A stretch of 64,000 bases of DNA from Phaeobacter porticola (GCF_001888185.1 NZ_CP016364.1:1674001-1738000), one strand, 5' to 3'; positions 52,333 to 62,755 are shown, counted from the stretch's first letter. The notes: generated by a model from the sequence alone, not told the origin. A program made the numbers and translations.

Positions 52333-52869
52333 TTAGTCCCGCTGTTCCAGAAGGGCTGCTTCCCAGGCCAGCACCTCAACCGCCATGCGGCCGCGCTTGC
52401 CATCAATCACTCGCATTCCCAGCGCCTCGCCCGGTTGCAGTTCCGACAGCCCCGATTGCCGCAGCACTTCAACATGCAAGAAAACGTCCTCATCCCGGCC
52501 AAATACATTGGCAAACCCAAACCCTTTACCTTTGTCGAACCATTTGACGCGCGCAGGCACCAAGGGTTCGGAATAAAGCGCATCGGAATCCAGTTCGGCA
52601 AAATCGCTGAGAACAGGGCTGTCGTCGCGTACGGGCGGTGTAATGGAAAGCACCTCAACCGCCTGCACACCACGGTCGGTCTGGTGGGTCACCAGCTCTA
52701 CCTCTGCCCCATCCGCGACGGAGCTTTGTCCGAAGTTACGCAACACATTTACGTGCAGCAAGATATCCGGCCCGCCATCGTCAGAAACGACAAAGCCGAA
52801 TCCTTTGGTCGGGTCGAACCATTTCACCAGCCCGCGTATCTGATGCAAACTGCTCAAGTCTTCTGCCAC
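52333..52869 (-). CDS. protein with two cold-shock domains
   Basis: A 178-residue protein with two CspA-like OB folds: residues about 10-75 (GLVKWFDPTKGFGFV, DILLHVNVL) and 104-172 (ARVKWFDKGKGFGFA, DVFLHVEVL). Both keep the RNP1 KGFGF and RNP2-like FLHV motifs that bind single-stranded nucleic acid. A flexible acidic linker joins them. Twin-CSD proteins are typical of alphaproteobacteria and likely act as RNA chaperones. It is in an operon with the DUF192 gene. Confidence 0.9.
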   Translation of the reverse strand: MAEDLSSLHQIRGLVKWFDPTKGFGFVVSDDGGPDILLHVNVLRNFGQSSVADGAEVELVTHQTDRGVQAVEVLSITPPVRDDSPVLSDFAELDSDALYSEPLVPARVKWFDKGKGFGFANVFGRDEDVFLHVEVLRQSGLSELQPGEALGMRVIDGKRGRMAVEVLAWEAALLEQRD

Positions 52870-52986
52870 TGCCGTAGTCCACCGTATTCTTCAGTTTTAG
52901 TCTTTAGGTGATGCTCTATTCTCGGATCCGAGTTCAACCCAAAAACAGACGCCAATATCACAATTCTGCTATTTCACGAAAGTGAC

Positions 52987-53592
52987 CTAGGGGCACAAAC
53001 GATCAACCGTCCAAAGCGCTTCGAGGGTTTCACGCCGCCACACAAAGCGATCATGCAGCCGAAATGCCCCATCGGCCCAGAACTCGATTTCCACCGGTGC
53101 CAGGCGAAATCCGCCCCAAAATGGCGGACGATCTGGGTTTGAGCCCTTGGTCGCCGTTACCTTGGCCACCTCGGCCATCAGGGCGCCGCGGCTGGACAAT
53201 GGGCGTGACTGCGCCGAGGCCCAGGCCCCCAGCCGGCTCTTGAGAGACCTGGACTTATAGTATTCATCCGCTTGCGGGCCGTTCTCACGGGTGATGATCC
53301 CACGGGCGCGCACCTGACGACGCAGCGATTTCCAATGCATGACAAAGGCGGCCTTGCCCGTGCTGTCCAGTTCCTGCGCTTTGGCGCTTTCGTAGTTGGT
53401 ATAAAACACAAAAGCGGCCGCCTCGATCTCCTTCAGCAGGACCATCCGGCAATTGGGCAGGCCATCGGCATCCACCGTTGACAGCGCAATAGCGTTGGGA
53501 TCATTGATCTCGCTCTCTACAGCCTCGTTCAGCCAGCTGCGGGCGATGGCAAATGGATCGTCTCCGGCAAAGATCCCGCTGCGATCGGACAT
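52987..53592 (-). CDS. pdxH: pyridoxamine 5'-phosphate oxidase
   Basis: Oxidises pyridoxamine or pyridoxine 5'-phosphate to PLP with FMN, the last step of vitamin B6 synthesis and salvage. The 201-residue length is standard. Motifs: [23 protein letters not shown] (FMN phosphate site), [14 protein letters not shown], and the C-terminal block [18 protein letters not shown]...HDRFVW with a final RLCP. It is monocistronic and divergent from fabI. It supplies cofactor for the several PLP enzymes in this window. Confidence 0.95.
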   Translation of the reverse strand: MSDRSGIFAGDDPFAIARSWLNEAVESEINDPNAIALSTVDADGLPNCRMVLLKEIEAAAFVFYTNYESAKAQELDSTGKAAFVMHWKSLRRQVRARGIITRENGPQADEYYKSRSLKSRLGAWASAQSRPLSSRGALMAEVAKVTATKGSNPDRPPFWGGFRLAPVEIEFWADGAFRLHDRFVWRRETLEALWTVDRLCP

Positions 53593-53758
53593 GGCGCACC
53601 TCTTGGTCTATTTTTATCTGAGTTGGCTGGGCGTTTTACGCTTGGCTGATGGTACCCTAGGTCGACAACCCACCGACGACAAGAGACAGCACCCTTGAAG
53701 CGCCCCGCGGGACAGACTAAACGTCGTCTAAATAGAAGATCACAGGCGGAGAACCTGC

Positions 53759-54577
53759 ATGTCTAGTCAACTGATGGCCGGCAAACGTGGCCTCATCATG
53801 GGCCTTGCCAATGACAAATCCATCGCGTGGGGCATTGCCAAAGCCTGCGCCGACGCTGGCGCTGAGCTTGCGTTTTCCTACCAGGGCGAGGCCCTGAAGA
53901 AACGCGTCGACCCGCTGGCGGCGCAATTGGGCAGCGATATCGTCCTGCCCTGCGATGTGGCCGATGAGGGCTCTGTCGATGCGCTCTTTGCCGCTTTGGA
54001 AGAAAAATGGGGCAAGCTGGATTTTCTGGTGCACGCCATCGGCTTTTCCGACAAGAACGAACTGCGCGGTCGCTATGTCGATACCACGCGCGGCAATTTC
54101 CAGATGACAATGGATATCTCGGTTTACTCCTTCACCTCGGTGATGCAGCGCGCCGAAAAGATGATGTCCGAAGGCGGCAGCGCCGTGACTCTGACCTACT
54201 ACGGCGCCGAACAGGTGATGCCACATTATAATGTCATGGGTGTGGCCAAGGCGGCGCTGGAAGCATCGGTCAAATACCTGGCTGAAGATCTGGGTAAGGA
54301 CGGCATTCGTGTCAATGCGATCTCTGCCGGTCCTATCAAGACGCTGGCCGCATCTGGTATTGGCGATTTCCGCTACATCATGAAATGGAACGAGTTCAAC
54401 TCGCCCCTGCGCCGCAATGTGACCATCGACGATGTTGGCAAATCAGCCCTTTATCTGTTGTCCGATCTCTCGTCCGGGGTGACTGGCGAGAACCTGCATG
54501 TCGACGCCGGATATCATGTCGTCGGGATGAAAGCCGTCGATGCCCCTGACATTGATGCCGCAACCGGTCGCAAATAG
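53759..54577 (+). CDS. fabI: enoyl-[acyl-carrier-protein] reductase (NADH)
   Basis: Performs the last step of fatty-acid chain elongation. A 272-residue short-chain dehydrogenase: GKRGLIMGLANDKSIAWGIA is the nucleotide-binding start, and the FabI catalytic set is Tyr157 and Lys164 in YNVMGVAKAALE with another Tyr at about 147. The C-terminus continues with the ISAGPIKTLAASGI substrate-loop block. The GGAG ribosome site lies upstream. Expected to be essential and the triclosan target. Confidence 0.95.
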   Translation: MSSQLMAGKRGLIMGLANDKSIAWGIAKACADAGAELAFSYQGEALKKRVDPLAAQLGSDIVLPCDVADEGSVDALFAALEEKWGKLDFLVHAIGFSDKNELRGRYVDTTRGNFQMTMDISVYSFTSVMQRAEKMMSEGGSAVTLTYYGAEQVMPHYNVMGVAKAALEASVKYLAEDLGKDGIRVNAISAGPIKTLAASGIGDFRYIMKWNEFNSPLRRNVTIDDVGKSALYLLSDLSSGVTGENLHVDAGYHVVGMKAVDAPDIDAATGRK

Positions 54578-54663
54578 CCGTCTGAGACGACGCGACCGGA
54601 CTGGACGCTTTGTGATCCAGTAGGCGCGCGGCAACGCGCGCCTCTTGAACGACAGGATCCCGC

Positions 54664-55278
54664 ATGACATTCGCCGCATTCATAGCCTCTGTGCTGCTTT
54701 GCTTGATGGCAGCCATCAGCCCAGGACCCGCTGTCCTTATGGCCGCACGAGTCGGCCTGGCCCGTGGCTGGCGCAGTGGCCTGGCGCTTGCCATCGGCAT
54801 CGGAACTGGGGCCGTAGTCTGGGCATCAGCTGCGTTATTTGGCCTGAACCTTCTTTTTGACTACGCCCCCTTCCTATTGACCCTGCTAAAGGTGGGTGGC
54901 GCCCTGTTCCTGATCTACATGGCCTGGCACATGTGGCGTCATGCCAGCGAGCCGATGTCCGAAGACGGCAACAACCAATTGCCGCAAACGGCTTTTGCGG
55001 CCTTTCGTCTTGGCATTGTCACGCAGCTGGCAAATCCAAAACCCGCCGCTTTCTTCGGTGCGGTTTTCGTCGGCACGGTGCCTGAAGGCAGCAGCGCAAT
55101 GGCGCTGGCAGCGCTGCTAATGTGCATTTTCCTGGGCGAAGTCACCTGGAACACCCTCGTGGCCCGTATCTTCTCCTTTGAGAAAACGCGGCGCGGGTAT
55201 ATCAATCTGAAACATGTGATCGACCGGATTTTTGGTGGCCTGCTGGCTGCACTCGGCGTCAAGATCGCCGCAATATAA
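54664..55278 (+). CDS. LysE/RhtB-family amino-acid exporter
   Basis: A 204-residue inner-membrane protein with five to six hydrophobic segments. The family signature SPGPAVLMAARVGLARGWRSGLALAIGIGTGA spans residues about 20-50, and LFLIYMAWHMWRH is the second conserved helix; TQLANPKPAAFFGAVF is the third. Exports small amino acids or derivatives such as homoserine lactone; the substrate is not readable. It follows fabI by about 90 bp and may be separately transcribed. Confidence 0.88.
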   Translation: MTFAAFIASVLLCLMAAISPGPAVLMAARVGLARGWRSGLALAIGIGTGAVVWASAALFGLNLLFDYAPFLLTLLKVGGALFLIYMAWHMWRHASEPMSEDGNNQLPQTAFAAFRLGIVTQLANPKPAAFFGAVFVGTVPEGSSAMALAALLMCIFLGEVTWNTLVARIFSFEKTRRGYINLKHVIDRIFGGLLAALGVKIAAI

Positions 55279-55328
55279 CGACAATAGTTCTATCCTAGGC
55301 TGCCAGATCCAAGCAGGAGCATCAAGCA

Positions 55329-55832
55329 ATGACAGACCGTTTGCCTCATGAAAAAGGCTTTCATATTTCCTGGGACCAACTCCACCGTGACAGTCGCGCA
55401 CTGGCCTGGCGTCTGGATGGTCAGGGACCTGACAATGGTGCATGGCGCGCCGTTGTCGCCATCACGCGGGGTGGCATGGCCCCCGCGATGATCGTCAGCC
55501 GAGAGCTGGATATCCGCGTGGTCGACACCATCGGAGTCAAATCCTACCATCATCAGGATCAGGGCCGCGCCGAAGTGTTGAAAGCCCCCGACGCCGAGCT
55601 AATGGGCGACGGCGAAGGTGTGCTGATCATCGACGATCTGGTCGACAGTGGCAAAACTCTGGAGCTGGTGCGTGACATGTACCCCAAGGCGCATTTTGCC
55701 ACGGTCTACGCCAAACCCAAAGGCCGTCCCATGGTTGATACCTTCATCACCGAAGTCAGCCAGGACACTTGGATTTTCTTTCCTTGGGACATGGCTCTGC
55801 AATATGTAGAACCCTATCGCGGCACCGATTGA
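55329..55832 (+). CDS. gpt: xanthine (guanine) phosphoribosyltransferase
   Basis: Purine salvage enzyme converting xanthine or guanine plus PRPP to the nucleotide. At 167 residues with the PRPP motif [15 protein letters not shown] (98-112), [16 protein letters not shown] (substrate-side loop) and [11 protein letters not shown] at the end, it matches bacterial XGPRT. A hairpin with T-run follows at 55879-55910. Confidence 0.93.
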   Translation: MTDRLPHEKGFHISWDQLHRDSRALAWRLDGQGPDNGAWRAVVAITRGGMAPAMIVSRELDIRVVDTIGVKSYHHQDQGRAEVLKAPDAELMGDGEGVLIIDDLVDSGKTLELVRDMYPKAHFATVYAKPKGRPMVDTFITEVSQDTWIFFPWDMALQYVEPYRGTD

Positions 55833-55878
55833 TCTCTGCGGATCGCAAGGGCGGTCCTCCCTCTCGTCACCGCTGATC

Positions 55879-55910
55879 AAGACGCTCGTTCGAGGGCGTC
55901 TTTTTCTTTT
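55879..55910 (+). terminator. terminator after gpt
   Basis: AAGACGC and GCGTCTT pair around an imperfect inner stem (TC/GA with TTC loop region), followed by TTTTTCTTTT. Confidence 0.8.
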
Positions 55911-56034
55911 GCGCGCAAATGTGGGGTGTCCATTCGCCTGACAGCTTACCCGACGGCGGCCAAAGCCTCTTGCAAAACCTGTGAACTTGCGGCGGAGTGG
56001 CCCGAGCAGGCGCCGACGCAAAACAGGACCACCC

Positions 56035-57225
56035 ATGTCACAGGCTTCATTTCCAAACGCTCGCACCCGCGACACCTTTGTCTCGCCGATTGTCGAATCC
56101 CGGCGCTGGCTTCAGGGCCTGAACTTGCCGCCCGAGATGCCGTTGCTTAACCTCAGTCAGGCCGCACCGGCTGATCCCCCTCCGGAGGGCCTGCGCCGCG
56201 CGATTGCAGAGGCGGCCCTGACTGACGATAGCAGCCATCTTTATGGCGCCGTGCTGGGTCGGGATGAGCTGCGCGCCGCTCTCGCAAACAAGATGAACCG
56301 TCACTACGCGGCCGATCTTTGTGCAGCGGAGGTGGCCATCACCTCTGGCTGCAATCAGGCGTTTGCTGCCACCATCGCCGCCCTTTGTGGTGAGGGTGAT
56401 GAGGTGATCCTGCCCACACCTTGGTATTTCAATCATAAAATGTGGCTCGATATGCAGGGCGTTGTCACCACACCTTTGCCGGTCGGCGGCGCAATGCTGC
56501 CCTGCCCCAAGGCTGCCGCAGAGTTGATCACCCCCCGCACCCGCGCCATTGTGCTGGTGACCCCCAATAATCCCTGTGGCGTCGAATACCCAGACGGGCT
56601 GGTCCGCCGGTTCTACGATCTGGCCCGTGCGCATGGCATCGCGCTGATTCTTGATGAAACCTACCGCGACTTTGACAGCCGTGACGGCCCGCCCCATACG
56701 CTGTTTCAGGATCCGAACTGGTCGGATACGCTGATCCACCTTTATTCCTTCTCCAAGGCCTATCGGCTGACCGGACACCGTCTTGGCGCGATTGCCGCGC
56801 ATCCGGACCACCTGTTTGAAATGGAGAAGTTCCTCGACACTGTCGCAATCTGCCCGGCTCAACTGGGGCAGACGGGCGCGCTTTGGGGCTTGCAGAACCT
56901 TGACGCCTGGCTGGCAGGTGAGCGGCAGGAACTTCTGAACCGCCGCGCGGCAATTGAGGCAGGCTTCGCGCCCTTGGCGACCCGCGGTTGGCAACTGTTG
57001 GGATGTGGCGCTTATTTTGCCTATGTTGCTCATCCGTTCGACATCCCTGCCGAAGATCTGGCAAAACGCCTGGTCCATGAGGCCGGACTATTGATGCTGC
57101 CCGGCACTATGTTTACGCCCGAAGGGGATCCAGCTGGCACGCGCCAGTTCCGCATTGCGTTTGCCAATGTGGACACCGGTGGGATCAAAACCCTCTTCGA
57201 CAGGCTGTCCAACTGGACCCCCTGA
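56035..57225 (+). CDS. class I/II aminotransferase
   Basis: A 396-residue PLP aminotransferase. The PLP lysine is in YSFSKAYRLTGHRLG (near residue 240), the cofactor Asp/Tyr in ILDETYRDF, the Asn in VTPNNPCGVEYPDG, and substrate Arg near RQFRIAFANVD. It looks like the AspC/AAT-I fold, but substrate specificity is not determined. AGGA lies upstream of the ATG at 56035; the in-frame start at 55981 is unlikely. It is monocistronic and followed by the foldase gene. Confidence 0.85.
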   Translation: MSQASFPNARTRDTFVSPIVESRRWLQGLNLPPEMPLLNLSQAAPADPPPEGLRRAIAEAALTDDSSHLYGAVLGRDELRAALANKMNRHYAADLCAAEVAITSGCNQAFAATIAALCGEGDEVILPTPWYFNHKMWLDMQGVVTTPLPVGGAMLPCPKAAAELITPRTRAIVLVTPNNPCGVEYPDGLVRRFYDLARAHGIALILDETYRDFDSRDGPPHTLFQDPNWSDTLIHLYSFSKAYRLTGHRLGAIAAHPDHLFEMEKFLDTVAICPAQLGQTGALWGLQNLDAWLAGERQELLNRRAAIEAGFAPLATRGWQLLGCGAYFAYVAHPFDIPAEDLAKRLVHEAGLLMLPGTMFTPEGDPAGTRQFRIAFANVDTGGIKTLFDRLSNWTP

Positions 57226-57387
57226 GTGCGGTAAACTCCCGCTCTTACCACCTCTAACCCCCTCTGAACGCTGGCACGGACCAGTCGTCCCTTGCCCCTG
57301 ATGGGGTGGCAGCGTATTCAGAGCCACAACATTTTAGCATTCCCGGCTGCCACTGCGCAGTTCGGCGACCGGCAATACGAGGACATC

Positions 57388-59229
57388 ATGGCCGCAGGCA
57401 TGAAAAAACTATCAAAAACCTTCGTCTGGATCCTGATGGGGATGCTGATTATCGGCCTTGCAGGCTTTGGTGCGGTAAACTTCACCGGCTCTGTCACGTC
57501 AGTGGCTCTGGTGGGCGACCAAGAGGTCTCGGTTGATGACTACGCCCGCGAATTGCAGCGTGAACAGCGTGCGCTTGAGGCGCAGACCGGCCAGCGGATG
57601 CCCATCGCGCAGATGACCGCCCTTGGTCTGGACCGTGTGGTGTTGGGTCGCTTGATCGCAATCGCAGCTCTGGATCAGGAAAGCGCCGATCTTGGCCTGT
57701 CCATCGGAGATGAAAACCTGCTTGACGAAATCAGCCGCATCCCGGCGTTTCAGGATGGCACCGGCAGCTTCAACCGCGACAGCTATCAATATGCGCTCGA
57801 CAATATCGGCCTGAACGAAGCAGAATTCGAAGCAGACCTTCGCCGTGAATCCGCCCGCACGCTGGTGCAGGGCGCGATCATGGCCGGGACAGAAATGCCC
57901 GACACTTTGCGCGACACACTGACCACATATGTTGGAGCACGCCGCAGCTTTGACTGGCTGACCGTCAGCGCCGACAACCTGGCCCTTACAGCGGTTGAGC
58001 CAACCGAGGAAGAGCTGCGCGCCTTTTATGACGCCAACATCGCTCAGTTCACCCTGCCCCGCACCAAAGTAATCACCTATGCCGCCCTGCGCCCAGAGGC
58101 TCTGGTGGACGAAATTGACGTGGACGAAGCCGCACTGGAACAGCTGTTCAATGACCGCAGCGACCAGTATCAGGTGCCGGAACGCCGTCTGGTTGAACGT
58201 CTGGTCTTTGCGGATACCGACGCCGCTGCCAGCGCCAAAGCGCAGCTGGACATCAATGGCACCACATTCGAAGCGCTTGTTGCGGATCGCGGCCTAAGCC
58301 TCCAGGACGTGGATCTTGGCGATGTAACCATGGGCGATCTGGACGCCGCCGGTCAGAATGTCTTTGCCGCCGAAGTGGGTAGTGTTGTTGGCCCGCTCGA
58401 CAGCGATCTTGGCCCGGCGTTGTTCCGTGTCAATGGGCGGCTTGAGGCCCGCATCACCATATTGGATGACGTCAAAGACGAGCTGCGCGCCGAATTGGCC
58501 ACAGACCGAGCCCGCCGCCTGATTGAAACCCGCGCCGAGGATATCAACGATCTTTTGGCTAGTGGCGCCACATTGGAAGAGCTGATCGACGAGAGCGGCA
58601 TGGAGCTGGGCACAATCAATTGGCATCAGGGCAGCACCGATGGCATTGCTGCCTATGATGGTTTCCGCGCCGTCGCCTCCACCGTCAGCGCCGAGGACTT
58701 CCCCGAGGTGGCCTTCCTCGAGGATGGAAGCCTCTTTGCCATCCGTCTTGATGAAGAGCTTGAGCCGCGCCCCGAACCCTTTGCCGACGCTCAGGCCAAG
58801 CTGCGCGCCGCATGGCAGGAGCAGCGCGTGAAAACCGCCCTCAACGCCGAGGCGGAACGTCTGGCAACTATTATGCGCAATGGCGAGAGCCTGCCCGAGG
58901 GTCTGAGCCTCACGTCGGAAACCGGGCTGACACGCACCGCGTATATCGACACTGCGCCACAGCAACTGATGGCCCGTGTCTTTGACCTCTCGGTTGGGGA
59001 TGTTGCCGTGGTTGCAGATGATACGGCCACCACCGTAGTGCGTCTGACAGAAACCCTGCCTGTTGCGGAAACGCCCGAAATGGCCGCCCTGTCCGAAGCA
59101 ATGGGCACCCAACTGGATCAGGCCCTGGCGCAGGCATTGTTTGAGGCCTTTGTACAAGACGCACAGACCCGCGCCGCGCCGCGTATCGACCCGCAGGCGC
59201 TGAACGCCGTGCAGGCGAACTTTCAGTAA
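57388..59229 (+). CDS. ppiD: PpiD/SurA-like peptidyl-prolyl isomerase, membrane-anchored
   Basis: A 613-residue periplasmic foldase. A short cytoplasmic start (MAAGMKKLSKTF) leads into one membrane helix (FVWILMGMLIIGLAGFGAVNF), then a SurA-N-type helical region (residues about 40-215), a parvulin-like domain (about 240-370) and a long alpha-helical C-terminal region. The parvulin active-site residues are not obvious, as in many PpiD homologues that act as chaperones. GAGGA precedes the ATG at 57388. It is tightly followed by trpE (15 bp), so they are probably co-transcribed. Confidence 0.85.
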   Translation: MAAGMKKLSKTFVWILMGMLIIGLAGFGAVNFTGSVTSVALVGDQEVSVDDYARELQREQRALEAQTGQRMPIAQMTALGLDRVVLGRLIAIAALDQESADLGLSIGDENLLDEISRIPAFQDGTGSFNRDSYQYALDNIGLNEAEFEADLRRESARTLVQGAIMAGTEMPDTLRDTLTTYVGARRSFDWLTVSADNLALTAVEPTEEELRAFYDANIAQFTLPRTKVITYAALRPEALVDEIDVDEAALEQLFNDRSDQYQVPERRLVERLVFADTDAAASAKAQLDINGTTFEALVADRGLSLQDVDLGDVTMGDLDAAGQNVFAAEVGSVVGPLDSDLGPALFRVNGRLEARITILDDVKDELRAELATDRARRLIETRAEDINDLLASGATLEELIDESGMELGTINWHQGSTDGIAAYDGFRAVASTVSAEDFPEVAFLEDGSLFAIRLDEELEPRPEPFADAQAKLRAAWQEQRVKTALNAEAERLATIMRNGESLPEGLSLTSETGLTRTAYIDTAPQQLMARVFDLSVGDVAVVADDTATTVVRLTETLPVAETPEMAALSEAMGTQLDQALAQALFEAFVQDAQTRAAPRIDPQALNAVQANFQ

Positions 59230-59244
59230 CCAAGGCAGACACCG

Positions 59245-60756
59245 ATGGCCCTGACCCCCGATTTCGACACCTTCGCCAAGGCCTATGAGGCTGGTGAAAA
59301 TCAGGTTGTCTATACCCGCCTTGCAGCGGATTTGGATACGCCCGTCTCCTTGATGCTGAAACTGACCGGCACTCAAAAGGACGCCTTCATGCTGGAATCC
59401 GTGACCGGCGGGGAGGTGCGTGGGCGTTATTCCATCATCGGCATGAAACCGGATCTGGTCTGGCGCTGTCATGGGGAGCAATCCAGCCTGAATCGCTCAG
59501 CGCGGTTTGATGCCGATGGGTTCGCCCCACAGGACGGAAACCCGATGGACAACCTGCGGGCCCTAATTGCAGAAAGCAGGATCGACCTGCCTGATGATCT
59601 GCCGCAGGCTGCGGCCGGCCTGTTCGGCTATCTCGGCTATGACATGATCCGCCTGGTGGAACATCTGCCCGATGTGAACCCTGACCCGCTTGGTCTGCCC
59701 GACGCGCTGATGCTGCGGCCCTCGGTGATTGCGGTGCTAGATGGCGTCAAGGGCGAGGTCACGGTGGTCTCCCCCGCCTGGGTCAGCGATGGCCAGACCG
59801 CGCGGGCCGCCTATGCCCAGGCTGCTGAGCGGGTGATGGATGCTGTGCGGGATCTGGAACGCGCCATGCCTGCTGAAACCCGTGATCTGGGAGAACCACG
59901 CGAAATCGCGCCACCGGTCAGTAACTTCACCAAGAGCGGCTATATGGAAGCGGTGGAAAAGGCCAAGGACTATATCCGGGCCGGCGATATCTTTCAGGTG
60001 GTGCCGGCACAGCGCTGGACACAGGATTTTCCCCTGCCACCTTTCGCGCTCTATCGATCCCTACGTCGCACCAACCCTTCGCCGTTCATGTTCTACTTCA
60101 ATTTCGGCGGCTTCCAAGTGGTGGGCGCAAGCCCGGAGATCCTCGTCCGTGTATTCGGGGATGAGGTCACGATTCGACCCATCGCAGGCACTCGCCCGCG
60201 TGGCGCCACGCCCGAGGAAGACAAGGCGCTGGAACTGGACCTGCTGGCTGATAAGAAAGAACTGGCCGAGCACCTGATGCTATTGGATCTGGGGCGCAAC
60301 GATACTGGCCGCGTTGCCAAGATCGGTACCGTGCGTCCGACCGAAAAATTCATTATCGAGCGCTACAGCCATGTAATGCACATCGTCTCTAACGTTGTTG
60401 GAGAGCTGGCCGAGGACAAGGACGCGCTGGACGCGTTTTTTGCCGGAATGCCCGCAGGCACCGTCTCCGGCGCGCCCAAAGTGCGCGCAATGGAGATCAT
60501 CGACGAGCTGGAGCCGGAAAAACGCGGCATCTACGGCGGCGGCGTCGGCTATTTCTCCGCAGGCGGCGACATGGACATGTGCATCGCGCTGCGCACCGCC
60601 ATCGTTAAGGATCAGACCCTATATATTCAGGCCGGGGGTGGCGTAGTCTATGATAGCAACCCGGAGGCGGAATATATGGAGACTGTCCACAAATCCAACG
60701 CCATCCGCCGCGCCGCTGCTGACGCTGCGCGCTTTACCGGCAACGGCAACAGCTAG
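59245..60756 (+). CDS. trpE: anthranilate synthase component I
   Basis: First enzyme of tryptophan synthesis, making anthranilate from chorismate with ammonia from TrpG. The 503-residue chorismate-binding protein has LLLDLGRNDTGRV, AGMPAGTVSGAPKVRAMEIIDELEP and the GGGVGYFSAGGDMD block, with the conserved His-Glu-Glu metal residues. The N-terminal regulatory domain has FMLESVTGGEVRGRYS and the NPSPFMFY feedback segment. It closes with a strong terminator, and the matching trpG is 2 kb away past an opposing gene. Confidence 0.95.
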   Translation: MALTPDFDTFAKAYEAGENQVVYTRLAADLDTPVSLMLKLTGTQKDAFMLESVTGGEVRGRYSIIGMKPDLVWRCHGEQSSLNRSARFDADGFAPQDGNPMDNLRALIAESRIDLPDDLPQAAAGLFGYLGYDMIRLVEHLPDVNPDPLGLPDALMLRPSVIAVLDGVKGEVTVVSPAWVSDGQTARAAYAQAAERVMDAVRDLERAMPAETRDLGEPREIAPPVSNFTKSGYMEAVEKAKDYIRAGDIFQVVPAQRWTQDFPLPPFALYRSLRRTNPSPFMFYFNFGGFQVVGASPEILVRVFGDEVTIRPIAGTRPRGATPEEDKALELDLLADKKELAEHLMLLDLGRNDTGRVAKIGTVRPTEKFIIERYSHVMHIVSNVVGELAEDKDALDAFFAGMPAGTVSGAPKVRAMEIIDELEPEKRGIYGGGVGYFSAGGDMDMCIALRTAIVKDQTLYIQAGGGVVYDSNPEAEYMETVHKSNAIRRAAADAARFTGNGNS

Positions 60757-60833
60757 GATCAATCACTTTCGGGTGCTCAGGGCTTGGATTTGCCACTGGG
60801 CTGACATCTATTCGACAGCACGCCACTAAAGTC

Positions 60834-60868
60834 AAAAAGGCGCCCCTCCATCAGAGGGGCGCCTTTTT
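60834..60868. terminator. bidirectional terminator between trpE and the YibQ-like gene
   Basis: AAAAAGGCGCCCCTC and GAGGGGCGCCTTTTT form a perfect 15-bp stem around CATCA. It works for both converging genes. Confidence 0.95.
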
Positions 60869-60892
60869 CATAACTTTGATTGATTGCTCAGT

Positions 60893-62554
60893 TCATTCTT
60901 GTTCCAACTTCGCGCGCAAACTGGCCGAAACAGGCGCCAGAGCGACCCGGTTTGCGCGGTCCTGCAAGCCCCAGATCAGCAGCGCCGAAATTGTATCCGG
61001 CTGCACGCGCCCCAACATGATCACAGCGCCCTCCTGACCGGCACGAAAGGCCGCCTGATCCAGAAAGCGCCTGATCGCGCGCGGATCCTGTCCCGCACCG
61101 TCAAAATCCCGGAACACCACACCTGCCGGCATGCCATTGCGCAGTGCCAGTTTCTGCACTGTGTTCAGCCCGGCATCCTGTGTCACCATCCCGTACCCCA
61201 TGGCCCCAAGCGCTTCGGCAACCTGATCGGCCAGCGGGCGATTGCCTTGGAAACCGGTTTCGACCCCTTCCAGCACCGCCACCGCTTCTGGCACCGACGT
61301 CAGCCAAACCTGCAGCGCTGTTTCGGCATCCTGCGGGCCTGCATCGCGGGGCAGATCAGCCAGCAGCAACACCTCAAACCCGGCTTTGCGATGCGCGGCC
61401 ATTTTCTCCGCGACACGCGGATCTTCCGGATCCAGTGCAAAGCTCAGTGGATAGGGGAAATCCTGTAACGCCTCAGCGCCGATCCCATCTGCGTCATCAA
61501 TCAAAACGATGGACATCAGCGCTCGATCGTCCACAGAGGCAAACCGTTCAGCATTTTCCACAAACGGCACGTCATTCGGACCAGCGGTTGCCTGCGCCCC
61601 TGGCGTGGGCCGGTCTGCGCCGTCCCGTTCTGTCAACGGAACCACAGGGGTGCCAATACGCGGAGAGGCGAGGTTTCCAGGGTCGGCAGCGCTATCATTC
61701 GCGGTTGGCAGATCCGCGGTGCGCCCTGTTGACGGCGTGGTCGCCACATCCGTTTCTGTCTCGTTGGCCTTTTGCTGATCCGTGTTGTTGTCCGGTTGCG
61801 TTCCGACCCGCACCGGGGCTGCGCGACCCAAACCGGGCACAGCTGGGGTTGCCGTCACATCCGGTGCAGCCCCCAGTGTTGGTCCCTCGGTACCGCCAAC
61901 ATCCAGCCCGGCCAAAGCCGGACCGCCACTGGCCACCTCCGGTACAGGTAGACGGGTGTCTGCCCCCGTTTCGTTTGTTTCGGTTTCATTAGCCGGGTCC
62001 GGGTTTTGGTCACCGCTGAGCCGATCGGTCGGCTGCTCTTCGGGTGAAGCAGGTCGTGCATCCCCCCCGATCGCAGGCCGCGTGCCGCTTACGACGGGCT
62101 GTGGTGGCTGTGCCGGTTCGGAAGCAACCACCAGCTGCTGTTCCTGACTGGGTGCATTTGGCGCTGGCAACGCTTCGACCGGAGTGACCGGCGCATCACG
62201 GGCGACATCAATCGCAGGCGCACCCAGACCACCGGGGGCATCACGATCCCCGCTGTCCAGTTCCGTCCCGACGTCGGGGCGACTGGCCGGATTGATATCA
62301 GCATCGGCGAGTGCGGCCAAATCGTCCCCCACCACCTGCGGATCCAGTGCTGCTGGTGGGGTTTCAACCAGATCAGGATCCGCGCCAGACCGTTCAACCG
62401 GCGTTTCGTCCAATGGCGCCAGCACGTCAGCACGTTCCGGTTCTGCCACGCTTACCTCGACCGATTGCGGCAATGGAACCGACAGCGACCACACCAAGGC
62501 GCCACCTGCGGCCACCAAGGCCCCGAAACTCACGCCTCCAAGAAACCCTCGCAT
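60893..62554 (-). CDS. divergent polysaccharide deacetylase family protein (YibQ-like)
   Basis: A 553-residue protein. The N-terminus has a hydrophobic segment (GVSFGALVAAGGALVWSL) acting as an anchor or signal, then about 300 residues of Pro/Ala/Thr/Glu/Asp-rich disordered linker. The C-terminal 210 residues carry the domain: SIVLIDDADGIGAEAL, LSFALDPEDP and the MGYGMVTQDAGLNT segments of the YibQ (divergent polysaccharide deacetylase) family. Function is not known; cell-wall polysaccharide modification is only inferred from the fold. The gene points left, between trpE and trpG. Confidence 0.8.
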   Translation of the reverse strand: MRGFLGGVSFGALVAAGGALVWSLSVPLPQSVEVSVAEPERADVLAPLDETPVERSGADPDLVETPPAALDPQVVGDDLAALADADINPASRPDVGTELDSGDRDAPGGLGAPAIDVARDAPVTPVEALPAPNAPSQEQQLVVASEPAQPPQPVVSGTRPAIGGDARPASPEEQPTDRLSGDQNPDPANETETNETGADTRLPVPEVASGGPALAGLDVGGTEGPTLGAAPDVTATPAVPGLGRAAPVRVGTQPDNNTDQQKANETETDVATTPSTGRTADLPTANDSAADPGNLASPRIGTPVVPLTERDGADRPTPGAQATAGPNDVPFVENAERFASVDDRALMSIVLIDDADGIGAEALQDFPYPLSFALDPEDPRVAEKMAAHRKAGFEVLLLADLPRDAGPQDAETALQVWLTSVPEAVAVLEGVETGFQGNRPLADQVAEALGAMGYGMVTQDAGLNTVQKLALRNGMPAGVVFRDFDGAGQDPRAIRRFLDQAAFRAGQEGAVIMLGRVQPDTISALLIWGLQDRANRVALAPVSASLRAKLEQE

Positions 62555-62755
62555 CTATCTCCTGCCTCTCGTTGCCTTCTGGAACCGGTTGCTTTCTGTT
62601 GGTCAGGCCAACACCGTGAGACATACGCGGGGCCCTAAGCCCCCAGCTGCCGGTGATGTGCTCTTGACGCTGCCGCGCAACCCTGAACAAGTATGTTGCA
62701 ACCACTATACTGCGGCGTGGCCCCGGCCCGCCAGCCCTTAAACGAGCCTGCGAAC